From contig CAZWHQ010000002.1 in the NCBI GenBank assembly GCA_964633715.1, positions 1 to 64,000 on the forward strand: 64,000 bases of DNA. The letters run 5' to 3'. Shown one piece after another: positions 26,234 through 33,999 of the stretch (the first letter of the stretch is position 1; each line of letters starts with the position of its first letter). The DNA is from JAUWVG01 sp964633715 (lineage in GTDB: Bacteria > Acidobacteriota > Aminicenantia > Aminicenantales > Aminicenantaceae). A program made the position numbers and the translations under genes. The notes beneath the pieces were generated by a model. That model saw only the letters and a program-made list of their open reading frames with translations. It did no database searches and was not told where the DNA came from.

Positions 26234-27493
26234 TCATTCAGGCAAATAGCGTTTTAGAAGGAGGCTGGCGTTTGTCCCTCCAAAACCAAAGGAATTGGTC
26301 AGGCCAAAGCTTACGTCCGCCTTCCGTGCTGTATTGGGAACATAATCTAAATCACATTCTGGATCTGGGATCTCATAATTGATTGTAGGAGGGATAATTT
26401 GATTTTTAAGGACCAAAGCTGTGATCCCTGCTTCAATGCCTCCCGCAGCCCCTAAAAGATGCCCTGTCATGGACTTTGTGGAATTGACGGGAATCTTGTA
26501 GGCGCGATCTCCAAAAACTTTTTTGATGGCCAGAGTCTCAATTTTATCGTTATAGTACGTAGAGGTGCCGTGAGCATTGATGTAATCTACAGCCTCGAGA
26601 GGGATTCCGGCATCTCTGATCGCCTCGCTCATCGACATCTTAGCTCCAGACCCATCCAGCTGAGGAGAAGACACATGATAGGCATCCCCACTCATCCCGT
26701 AGCCAATAACTTCAGCATAAATTTCGGCCCCTCGGTTTTTCGCCGTTTCCAGCTCTTCCAGCAGAATGATACCTGCCCCTTCAGACATGATAAAGCCGTC
26801 TCTATCCTTGTCAAAGGGCCGGGACGCCCTTTTGGGTTTTTCGTTTCGCGTCGATAGGGCTCTCATGGCACAAAACCCTGCCATCCCAAGCGGTGTCAAT
26901 GGGGCTTCCGCTCCCCCGGCAATCATCCGGTCCGCGTCTCCTCGGGCAATAATTCGAAAGGCATCTCCTATGGCATGAGAACTTGTCGAACACGCCGTGG
27001 CTGTGGCCGAATTAGGTCCTTTTGTCCCAAACCGGATTGAGATCTGGCCAGAAGCTTCATTGATTATCGTCGAGATCAAAAAAAAGGGAGAAACTCTGGT
27101 TGGCCCCTTTTCAAGAAGAACCTTATGGGTTCTCTCGATCTCCCCGATCCCCCCAATCCCAGAGCCAACATAAACGCCTGTCCGTTCTCCGGCAAGAACT
27201 TCGGATCCGATCCCGGAAAAATCGACGGCCAATTGAGCCGCAGCCACTGCATACTGAATAAAAAGGTCCATTTTTCGGACCTCTTTCCTGTCGATGAACT
27301 GGAGGGGATCGAAATCCTTAATCTCTCCTGCAATCGTCGATGTGAACCCATTCGTATCGAACCTCGATAGGTGACCAATTCCGCTTTTTCCCTCAAGAAG
27401 AGACGACCAATTTTTTTCTGTTCCCACACCTAAGGCAGAAACCAGCCCTATTCCAGTCACAACAACTCTACGATTTGGAGGATTCTGTCCCAT
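26234..27493 (-). CDS. fabF: Beta-ketoacyl-ACP synthase II
   Basis: The 419-aa condensing enzyme has the Cys-His-His triad in TACSTSSHAIGDA (Cys near 168), NAHGTSTYYND (His near 310) and KSMTGHLLGAAGGIEA (His near 347). It elongates acyl-ACP with malonyl-ACP in type II fatty acid synthesis. It is the last gene of the DUF177-rpmF-plsX-fabG-acpP-fabF unit, 20 bp after acpP. No fabH lies in the cluster, so initiation must use an enzyme encoded elsewhere. Confidence 0.97.
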   Translation of the reverse strand: MGQNPPNRRVVVTGIGLVSALGVGTEKNWSSLLEGKSGIGHLSRFDTNGFTSTIAGEIKDFDPLQFIDRKEVRKMDLFIQYAVAAAQLAVDFSGIGSEVLAGERTGVYVGSGIGGIGEIERTHKVLLEKGPTRVSPFFLISTIINEASGQISIRFGTKGPNSATATACSTSSHAIGDAFRIIARGDADRMIAGGAEAPLTPLGMAGFCAMRALSTRNEKPKRASRPFDKDRDGFIMSEGAGIILLEELETAKNRGAEIYAEVIGYGMSGDAYHVSSPQLDGSGAKMSMSEAIRDAGIPLEAVDYINAHGTSTYYNDKIETLAIKKVFGDRAYKIPVNSTKSMTGHLLGAAGGIEAGITALVLKNQIIPPTINYEIPDPECDLDYVPNTARKADVSFGLTNSFGFGGTNASLLLKRYLPE

Positions 27494-27513
27494 ATTTGAA
27501 TAAAAAGGATCGA

Positions 27514-27756
27514 TTATTTTATTTTTTCTAAAACGTAATCCATCGTTCCACCAACAGTGGTGAGCTTTTCGGCGGCATCGTCAGGAATGTCCATGTCGAA
27601 TTCATCTTCAAGGGCCATGACCAACTCGACCGTATCTAGTGAATCTGCTCCTAAATCATCGATGAAAGATGCTTCTTCAGTGATCTGATCTTCACTGATG
27701 CTCAGCTTATCAGCCACGATGGACTTTATTTTCTTCATTAATTCTTCTCTTTCCAT
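27514..27756 (-). CDS. acpP: Acyl carrier protein
   Basis: The protein is 80 aa from the ATG at 27756, which has GAGGAG a few bases upstream; an in-frame ATG at 27804 would add 16 unlikely residues and overlap fabG. The phosphopantetheine serine is in DLGADSLDTVELVMALE, and the protein is acidic throughout, as expected. It carries growing acyl chains for FabG and FabF, encoded on either side. Confidence 0.96.
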   Translation of the reverse strand: MEREELMKKIKSIVADKLSISEDQITEEASFIDDLGADSLDTVELVMALEDEFDMDIPDDAAEKLTTVGGTMDYVLEKIK

Positions 27757-27800
27757 TTTTTTCTCCTCTATTGAAATTAATTCTTTAAAATTTATCCGGA

Positions 27801-28541
27801 TCACATAAGCATTCCACCATTGATGCCTATGACCTGACCTGTTATATATGCGGCCTCATCAGAAACTAAAAATTTGACCATGTGGGCCACTTCCTCTGGC
27901 GTTCCAAATCTTTTCATTGGGATGATGTTGACAAACGCCTCTTTTATGGAATCAGGAAGAGCCTCTGTCATGGCCGTTGCAATATAACCTGGAGCGACAG
28001 CATTGACTGTAATCCCCCTTGCCGCCACTTCGCGGGCCATGGACTTAGTCAATCCGACAACCCCGGCTTTTGAAGCAGAATAGTTAGTTTGTCCTGCATT
28101 CCCCATCACACCAACAACAGAAGATAGATTCACGATGCGCCCATAGCGGTTGGAGATCATATGCCTGATGACCGCCTTTGAGAAATTGAACACCCCTTTC
28201 AAGTTTACGGCAATAACGGCATCCCACTCGTCCTCAGTCATTCTCATCAGCAGATTATCCCTCGTGATCCCCGCATTGTTGACAACAAAATCGATCCTCT
28301 CGAATTTTTCAAGGATGTTCTTGATGGTTTCGGTGACCAAGTCGAATCGAGACACATCCACAACAAAGGCCATTGCTTTCCCGCCAGCCTTCTTTATTTT
28401 CTCTCTAACTTCATTGAGTTTGTCTTTTTGCACATCCACCAGGATAACGTCTGCCTGTTCTCTGGCAAGTTCAATGGCTATCGATTCTCCGATCCCTTGA
28501 GAAGCTCCCGTAACAATTCCTATCTTATTATCCAAAGACAT
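27801..28541 (-). CDS. fabG: 3-oxoacyl-[ACP] reductase
   Basis: The 246-aa short-chain dehydrogenase has the NADPH motif TGASQGIG (residues 12-19), NNAGITRDNLLMRM near 89, the catalytic Ser in VNLSSVVG and Tyr-Lys in YSASKAG (about 153-157), and a C-terminal GGMLM. It reduces beta-ketoacyl-ACP in fatty acid synthesis. It starts one base after plsX. The usual fabD gene between plsX and fabG is absent. Confidence 0.95.
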   Translation of the reverse strand: MSLDNKIGIVTGASQGIGESIAIELAREQADVILVDVQKDKLNEVREKIKKAGGKAMAFVVDVSRFDLVTETIKNILEKFERIDFVVNNAGITRDNLLMRMTEDEWDAVIAVNLKGVFNFSKAVIRHMISNRYGRIVNLSSVVGVMGNAGQTNYSASKAGVVGLTKSMAREVAARGITVNAVAPGYIATAMTEALPDSIKEAFVNIIPMKRFGTPEEVAHMVKFLVSDEAAYITGQVIGINGGMLM

Positions 28542-28542
28542 G

Positions 28543-29556
28543 TCACACCTTTACTTCCAAAGGAGGCTGAAAAGATTTGCCCAGCTCGATTTGGATTTTT
28601 TCCTGAACTCTCTGCAAAACAAATTCTCGTGCCTGGCGCACGGCATTTTTAACAGCATTGGGATTGGAACGTCCATGGCCGACGATGCAAACACCATTCA
28701 GGCCGAGAAGATGGGCGCCTCCGAATTCGGCGTAATCTATTTTTTTATACAATTTCTTAACATTCCTCTTCATGAGGGTGAACCCGATTTTGGCAAAAAT
28801 GTTCTTCATGATCTCGGTCCGGGCCATATTGAAAAACGTTTCCACGACACCTTCGCTCACCTTGAGAGCGATATTTCCCGTAAATCCATCACTGACAATA
28901 ACATCCGCAAGCCCAGAATAGATGTCCTTCCCTTCGATGTTGCCGATAAAGTTTAAAGTCGAAGACGCAAGCCGTTCGTGAACCTCTTTTGTCAGATCGT
29001 TTCCTTTGGCCTCTTCCTCACCGATGCTCATGAGCGCAATCCGGGGACTTTTTAATCCCATGACAGATTCCATAAACACCTTCCCCATCACAGCAAACTG
29101 CACAAGGTGTTGCGGTTGGCAGTTGACATTGGCCCCGACATCGGTCAGAAGGGTCAATCCCTTAAGTGTGGGGACCAGGACAGAAAGCGCCGGCCTCTCT
29201 ACGCCCTGCAGCGCGCCCAAAACTCTTTTGGAAATGTACACAACGGCCGCCGTATTGCCCGTGCTGACAAAAGCCTCGGCTTTCTTGTCTTTGACCAGTT
29301 CTGTTCCAATACGAATGGAAGATTTTTTCTTTCTGCGGATGGACCATAACCCCTCCTCCATATCGATGGATTCCGAGGCGTTGACGATAGTCACGTTTGC
29401 TTGAGAATGGGGAAGTTTGTCATACTCTTTTTTGATCAAGTCTTCTTTGCCAACAAGCAAGACTTCGGCGTTGTATTCTAGAGAGGCCTGAATAGCCCCT
29501 TCAACGACAACTTTTGGACCAAAGTCACCGCCCATCGCATCAACCGCAACCTTCAT
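28543..29556 (-). CDS. plsX: Phosphate acyltransferase PlsX
   Basis: The 337-aa protein begins with the family signature VAVDAMGGDFGP, has the STGNTAAVV segment near residue 100 and the VVSDGFTGNIALK segment near 216. It makes acyl-phosphate from acyl-ACP for phospholipid synthesis at the membrane surface. The order rpmF-plsX-fab is widely conserved. It follows rpmF by 15 bp. Confidence 0.96.
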   Translation of the reverse strand: MKVAVDAMGGDFGPKVVVEGAIQASLEYNAEVLLVGKEDLIKKEYDKLPHSQANVTIVNASESIDMEEGLWSIRRKKKSSIRIGTELVKDKKAEAFVSTGNTAAVVYISKRVLGALQGVERPALSVLVPTLKGLTLLTDVGANVNCQPQHLVQFAVMGKVFMESVMGLKSPRIALMSIGEEEAKGNDLTKEVHERLASSTLNFIGNIEGKDIYSGLADVIVSDGFTGNIALKVSEGVVETFFNMARTEIMKNIFAKIGFTLMKRNVKKLYKKIDYAEFGGAHLLGLNGVCIVGHGRSNPNAVKNAVRQAREFVLQRVQEKIQIELGKSFQPPLEVKV

Positions 29557-29571
29557 TTTCCCCTACTCAAA

Positions 29572-29754
29572 TCACTCTTCGATGCCTTCTATCACCTGAC
29601 GCCCTTTGTAGTGCCCGCATTCCGGGCAGGCTCTGTGAGGCAGTTTCGGACTCCCACAATTTGAACAAAGGGACAAGGACGGGACCTCGAGTGCATCATG
29701 TGAACGTCTTTTCTTTTTTCTTGAATGAGAATGTCTTCGTTTTGGATTTGCCAT
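29572..29754 (-). CDS. rpmF: Ribosomal protein L32
   Basis: The 60-aa basic protein begins MANPKRRHSHSRKKKRR and keeps the zinc-ribbon form with two cysteine pairs (CSNCG and CPECG). It is a structural component of the 50S subunit. It starts immediately after the DUF177 gene with no intergenic base, the classic yceD-rpmF pairing. Confidence 0.97.
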   Translation of the reverse strand: MANPKRRHSHSRKKKRRSHDALEVPSLSLCSNCGSPKLPHRACPECGHYKGRQVIEGIEE

Positions 29755-30273
29755 TTATCTTTTATCTCTTAAAAATATTTTTAATTTATCCAAGCGAGAA
29801 TCAGAATCAGGTGTCACACAATGACAGTCCCCATCCTTCTCGCTCTTGCCACAGATGGGGCAAAGCCCCCGGCAGTCTTTTGAACACAACGGCTTGATCG
29901 GAAAAGTGAGGTTGACCTGCTCCAGCACCACATCATGAAGATCGATGACCGGGCTCATTAAAAATAACCTGTTTAGGTCCTCTTCTTCCAACTGATCTCC
30001 CAGATCTTCAAGCTCTTCGGAGAGATAGACAAGGTCAAACCGTGAGTCCACAGGCATTTCGAAGGGTGATAGACACCGGCAACAGACGAAGCTGAGCTGG
30101 GTTGTGATCTGCCCATTGATAAATATTTCATCCTGGATTCTTTTTATAGAGATGTCTGCATGAACCGGTTTGCGGAAAACTGCGTTTTCATCCACCAGAT
30201 CGGTGCTGAGAAATTCAAAATTTTTACTGATTTTCAGCTCTTTCTCGCTTAATCTATCTATCTCTATAATCAT
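29755..30273 (-). CDS. yceD: DUF177 (YceD) family protein
   Basis: The 172-aa protein has the DUF177 pattern: a CCRCLSPFE motif near residue 69 and a second cysteine cluster CSKDCRGLCPICG near 137. In other bacteria and plastids YceD/DUF177 proteins are linked to 23S rRNA accumulation and large-subunit assembly, fitting its place directly before rpmF. It is the first gene of the fatty-acid operon, behind a consensus promoter at 30304-30331. Confidence 0.92.
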   Translation of the reverse strand: MIIEIDRLSEKELKISKNFEFLSTDLVDENAVFRKPVHADISIKRIQDEIFINGQITTQLSFVCCRCLSPFEMPVDSRFDLVYLSEELEDLGDQLEEEDLNRLFLMSPVIDLHDVVLEQVNLTFPIKPLCSKDCRGLCPICGKSEKDGDCHCVTPDSDSRLDKLKIFLRDKR

Positions 30274-30303
30274 ATTTTAGGCTCTTTGGAAAAAAGTTAA
30301 CCT

Positions 30304-30331
30304 ATTATACCATCTTGCTTTACTTTGTCAA
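30304..30331 (-). promoter_or_regulatory. Consensus sigma70 promoter of the yceD-rpmF-plsX-fab operon
   Basis: On the minus strand, TTGACA (30331-30326) and TATAAT (30309-30304) are both perfect, with a 16-bp spacer. It is divergent from the plus-strand promoter at 30367-30394. Confidence 0.82.
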
Positions 30332-30366
30332 TAAATCAGAAAACCATTTTAACTTCAGAGTTCTGC

Positions 30367-30394
30367 TTGCTATCGCTGGAAAGAGACGTATAAT
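30367..30394 (+). promoter_or_regulatory. Sigma70-type promoter for the 83-aa gene and polA
   Basis: TTGCTA (30367-30372) and a perfect TATAAT (30389-30394) are 16 bp apart. The predicted leader to the ATG at 30420 is about 20 nt and contains GGAAG. Confidence 0.7.
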
Positions 30395-30419
30395 AGGAAA
30401 AAAGAAGCCGGAAGAAAAC

Positions 30420-30671
30420 ATGGCAGGATTTAACACCAAAATTGAACACAACGGTTTTTCTTATATCGTACAAACCCAGGATCTTGGAAGCCCCACCTAC
30501 TGTATCGAATCCCTCATCTACAAATCCGGAAGAGCCCTATCTCCTCGAAAGACGTTCTACTCACATCTCTTGAACAGCCCCACATTCAAAGAGGAGATCC
30601 TTCAACTCCTCCAAGAAAAACACAATGCCGTACTCAAAGCCATTACCGCCGGGCAGTTCGATTTGACCTAA
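30420..30671 (+). CDS. Small conserved hypothetical protein (83 aa)
   Basis: The protein begins MAGFNTKIEHNGFSYIVQTQD. I have seen this pattern (a short beta-rich start with FNT, Y-x-VQT-D and later SPRKTFYS) in uncharacterised proteins from several phyla, but no function is known. The ATG at 30420 is chosen because the promoter's -10 box lies 25 bp upstream, inside the longer reading frame that opens at 30315. It is followed 16 bp later by polA and probably shares its transcript. Confidence 0.75.
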   Translation: MAGFNTKIEHNGFSYIVQTQDLGSPTYCIESLIYKSGRALSPRKTFYSHLLNSPTFKEEILQLLQEKHNAVLKAITAGQFDLT

Positions 30672-30687
30672 ATCGCCTAAAAAAAGA

Positions 30688-33363
30688 ATGGCTGAAAAAA
30701 CAATTTTCCTTATCGACGGAAACTCTCTTCTCTACCGTTCTTTTTATGCCATCAAACGCCTCTCCAATTCAAAAGGATTCCCGACAAACGCCATTTTTGG
30801 GTTTCTCTCAATTCTGCGCAAGATGGTGGATAAACAGCAGCCCGATTACCTGGGAATCGTTTTTGATACCAAAGGGCCAACTATCCGGCATCAGGCGTTT
30901 AAAGAGTACAAAGCCCACCGTAAACCAATGCCTGATGACCTTGTCATACAGATCCCGGTACTGAAGAAAATATTGAAAGCCTTAAATATTCCGATTCTCG
31001 AAAAGCAAAAATACGAAGCCGATGATATTCTCGGAAGCCTTTCCCGCATCATCCCCTCACACAATATCCATACCATTATTGTTTCGACAGACAAGGATCT
31101 GCTTCAGCTCGTAGACAAAAACACCTCTGTCTACAATACCTCTAAAGAACAGCTTCTCAATGAGGCCGGGGTCACGGAGCTTTTTGGTGTCCGTCCGTCA
31201 AAAATTATCGATGTCCTGGCCCTCTGGGGCGATGCTTCTGACAATATCCCCGGAGTCCCGGGAATAGGAGAAAAAACGTCCAAGGCGCTCATCAACCAGT
31301 TCGGCTCTCTCGATGAACTGCTGGACAATCTCGACCGTGTCGAAAAGATTGGCCTTAGGGAAAAAATCAAAGAAAACCTGGACCAGCTGCACCTGAGTCG
31401 GGAACTGGTGACCATCGAAAAAAACCTTGACATGCCCTTCGACCCTGAGGCTTTTACCCTTAGCGAGCCAAACTATGCAGTGCTGATCCCCCTCCTTCAA
31501 GAAATGGAATTCTCTTCTCTTCTTTCGGAGTATGTGACAAAGTCCGACCAAAAACACAAGGACTACACTATTATTTGGGAATACGACCAGCTCAAAGAAC
31601 TTGTGGATAAAATAAAAAAGGCCAAACGTGTGGCCCTGGACACAGAAACAGACAGCCCTTTTCCAACTCAAGCCCGCCTGGTTGGAATGTCATTTGCAGT
31701 CGAAAATAACAAGGCGTACTATCTCCCGCTTGGTCATGATTACCCTGATGTTCCCGCTCAAATGTCAAAGATACGGGCTTTTGCCCTTCTCAGAGAGATC
31801 CTTTCTAATCCAAAAATAAAAAAGATCGGACAAAATATCAAATATGATGCCATCGTGCTTAAAAGAGAGGGACTGCCTGTTGAAGGGATCGAACTGGACA
31901 CAATGGTCCTGTCTTATCTCCTGGAGCCGAATTGGGGAAAGCACAACCTGAATCGCCTCTCTCTGTCCTATCTCCAAGTCAAAACTATTCCCTATCAAGA
32001 TATCGCAGGAAAGGGCAGGGACGCACAAACACTCAATGCGGTTGATATTCAACGGGTTGCTCCCTATGCTTGCCAGGATGCAGATTTAGCCCTTAGGCTG
32101 AGCGAGACTCTCTGGCCCAAAGTGCAGGACCAAAAGATGGAATCGCTTTACAGACAAATCGAGTTGCCTCTGATTCCTGTCCTTTGCGACATGGAGATGC
32201 AAGGTATCAAAATCGATTCCGTAGCCTTAAAAAACCTTTCGATGGAACTCCATGAAGACCTGGAGCGGCTCAAGACAAAAATCTTCAACATCAGTGGAGA
32301 AGAATTTAATCTCAACTCGCCTAAGCAGCTTGCCACCATCCTGTTTGAAAAACTCAAACTGCCGGCATCGCGGAAGACCAAAATAACAAAAGGGTATTCG
32401 ACAAGCTTCAGCATTCTGCAGGAACTTTCCCAGAATTACCCCATTGCACAACATGCACTAGAATACAGGCAGCTCGCCAAACTCAAATCCACTTATGCGG
32501 ATGCCCTTCCCCAGCTCATCAATCACAAAACCGGCCGCATCCATACGTCTTACAACCAGACGGTGGCGGCAACAGGACGTCTGTCCAGCTCTGATCCTAA
32601 CCTTCAAAATATCCCAGTCCGGGGAGAGCTAGGCCCCCGGTTTCGCCAGGCTTTTATCCCAGCCGAAGGACATTTCTTCCTCTCCGCAGACTATTCCCAA
32701 ATCGAACTTCGCGTCCTGGCCCATCTGTCTAAAGACCAAGCCCTGATCGATACCTTCCTGAGGAATCAGGATGTTCACCAGGAAACCGCCAACCGTGTCT
32801 TCGGCCCAACCTCCTCTCTCTTCGAAGATGAGCAGCGGCGACGAGCCAAGATTATCAATTTCAGCATGGTTTATGGGGCAGGCGCTTTTTCAATGGCAAA
32901 AGAGCTGGGGACGACAACCACAGAAGCCCAACAGTTCATCGACAGGTATTTTGAAAAATACCCAAACGTCCGCGACTTTCTCGAAAGAAGCGTCGAGGAA
33001 GCCAAGAAAAAGGGTTACTCCGAGACCCTCTTCGGGAGACGGCGACAGGTTCCCGAGCTCTTACAAAATGACCGCACGACACAACAGGCCGGCCGCCGCA
33101 TCGCACTCAATACGCCAATTCAAGGAACCGCCGCCGACCTCATTAAAAAGGCTATGATCGATGTCTGGGAGGAACTCCGGCTGAATTCGCTCAAGAGCAA
33201 AATGCTTCTTCAAGTCCATGACGAACTGGTGTTCGAAGTCCCGGATGATGAACAGGCCATCATGGACAAACTCGTAAAAAAGAAAATGGAGGAGGTTTTT
33301 CCACTTGAGGTTCCATTAAAAGTCCATCTCGGTTGGGGCATTAACTGGGCCGAGGCAAAATGA
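30688..33363 (+). CDS. polA: DNA polymerase I
   Basis: The 891-aa protein has all three domains. The 5' nuclease is at about 1-290 (FLIDGNSLLYRSFYAI, DKDLLQLVD, GDASDNIPGVPGIGEKT). The 3'-5' exonuclease is at about 310-490 and looks active: the DxE pair is in VALDTETDS, Asp is in NIKYDAI, and the YxxxD motif is in YACQDADLA. The polymerase domain has motif A DYSQIELRVLAHL, motif B RRRAKIINFSMVYG and motif C QVHDELVFE. It acts in Okazaki fragment maturation and repair. Confidence 0.97.
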   Translation: MAEKTIFLIDGNSLLYRSFYAIKRLSNSKGFPTNAIFGFLSILRKMVDKQQPDYLGIVFDTKGPTIRHQAFKEYKAHRKPMPDDLVIQIPVLKKILKALNIPILEKQKYEADDILGSLSRIIPSHNIHTIIVSTDKDLLQLVDKNTSVYNTSKEQLLNEAGVTELFGVRPSKIIDVLALWGDASDNIPGVPGIGEKTSKALINQFGSLDELLDNLDRVEKIGLREKIKENLDQLHLSRELVTIEKNLDMPFDPEAFTLSEPNYAVLIPLLQEMEFSSLLSEYVTKSDQKHKDYTIIWEYDQLKELVDKIKKAKRVALDTETDSPFPTQARLVGMSFAVENNKAYYLPLGHDYPDVPAQMSKIRAFALLREILSNPKIKKIGQNIKYDAIVLKREGLPVEGIELDTMVLSYLLEPNWGKHNLNRLSLSYLQVKTIPYQDIAGKGRDAQTLNAVDIQRVAPYACQDADLALRLSETLWPKVQDQKMESLYRQIELPLIPVLCDMEMQGIKIDSVALKNLSMELHEDLERLKTKIFNISGEEFNLNSPKQLATILFEKLKLPASRKTKITKGYSTSFSILQELSQNYPIAQHALEYRQLAKLKSTYADALPQLINHKTGRIHTSYNQTVAATGRLSSSDPNLQNIPVRGELGPRFRQAFIPAEGHFFLSADYSQIELRVLAHLSKDQALIDTFLRNQDVHQETANRVFGPTSSLFEDEQRRRAKIINFSMVYGAGAFSMAKELGTTTTEAQQFIDRYFEKYPNVRDFLERSVEEAKKKGYSETLFGRRRQVPELLQNDRTTQQAGRRIALNTPIQGTAADLIKKAMIDVWEELRLNSLKSKMLLQVHDELVFEVPDDEQAIMDKLVKKKMEEVFPLEVPLKVHLGWGINWAEAK

Positions 33364-33425
33364 AATGCCAAAGACGGAAAACATCTCTAAAAATAATTCA
33401 TCGTCCCTCTCCTCTTTAGGGGGGA

Positions 33426-33453
33426 TTGACACTATTCTGAAATTCGCTATTAT
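33426..33453 (+). promoter_or_regulatory. Sigma70 promoter of the SxtJ/carbamoyltransferase operon, possibly leaderless
   Basis: A perfect TTGACA (33426-33431) and TATTAT (33448-33453) are 16 bp apart. The expected start site, near 33460, lies only about 6 nt before the ATG at 33466, and there is no ribosome-binding site. Confidence 0.7.
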
Positions 33454-33465
33454 TAGTTCAAAACA

Positions 33466-33999
33466 ATGGAAGCCCTATCGTATATCGTTCTTATCCTCCT
33501 GTCTCTGGTCGGTTATTCTGCCGGTGTGGCTAAGGGGGCCGGAAAGGGCAAAGATCTAGAACCACAGCTTCTCGATATCTTTTTCGTTTTGCTAATCTGG
33601 ACTACTGCTGTTTTTTCACGGAAAACATTCGATCTCAACAAATGGATTTTTATTCTTATAGGAGTACTTGTCGGTTTTATCGTCGGATTTACTGTCCACT
33701 GGATGAGAACGCTAAAAAAAAGAATTCCTCTAGACCAAAAAATGTCTTCGTCAGAGAACGTTAAATCCTCCGCAAAAAAAAATCTTTGGGAACTGTGGAA
33801 AGATTTTTCAAAAAGAATGGGTGGTTTTCAGAGTCGGATACTGCTCTCTTTCATTTTTTTCATCCTGATCGCTCCATTTGCCATCATTATAAAGATTTTT
33901 TCAGATCCTCTGAATTTAAAAATCCAACCGAGAGACACTCACTGGCAGGAAAGAAAAGAACCCTCACGGAGCCTTGAAGATTACAAGAGGCAGTTCTAA
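33466..33999 (+). CDS. SxtJ-like membrane protein
   Basis: The 177-aa protein has about four hydrophobic segments (roughly 4-22, 36-52, 60-80 and 122-145) separated by a basic loop. Small membrane proteins of the SxtJ type often precede a NodU/CmcH carbamoyltransferase and a DUF5989 protein, and that exact order occurs here. The first helix pair and the loop-plus-helix (MGGFQSRILLSFIFF) fit this family. Its stop overlaps the carbamoyltransferase ATG (TAATG), so the two are coupled. The function is unknown; it may anchor the enzyme to the membrane. Confidence 0.7.
   Translation: MEALSYIVLILLSLVGYSAGVAKGAGKGKDLEPQLLDIFFVLLIWTTAVFSRKTFDLNKWIFILIGVLVGFIVGFTVHWMRTLKKRIPLDQKMSSSENVKSSAKKNLWELWKDFSKRMGGFQSRILLSFIFFILIAPFAIIIKIFSDPLNLKIQPRDTHWQERKEPSRSLEDYKRQF

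Noticed and set aside
33365..33559. Small plus-strand frame directly after polA
   Set aside because: It has no ribosome-binding site, overlaps the promoter and start of the SxtJ-like gene in another frame, and has low-complexity Ser-rich content.
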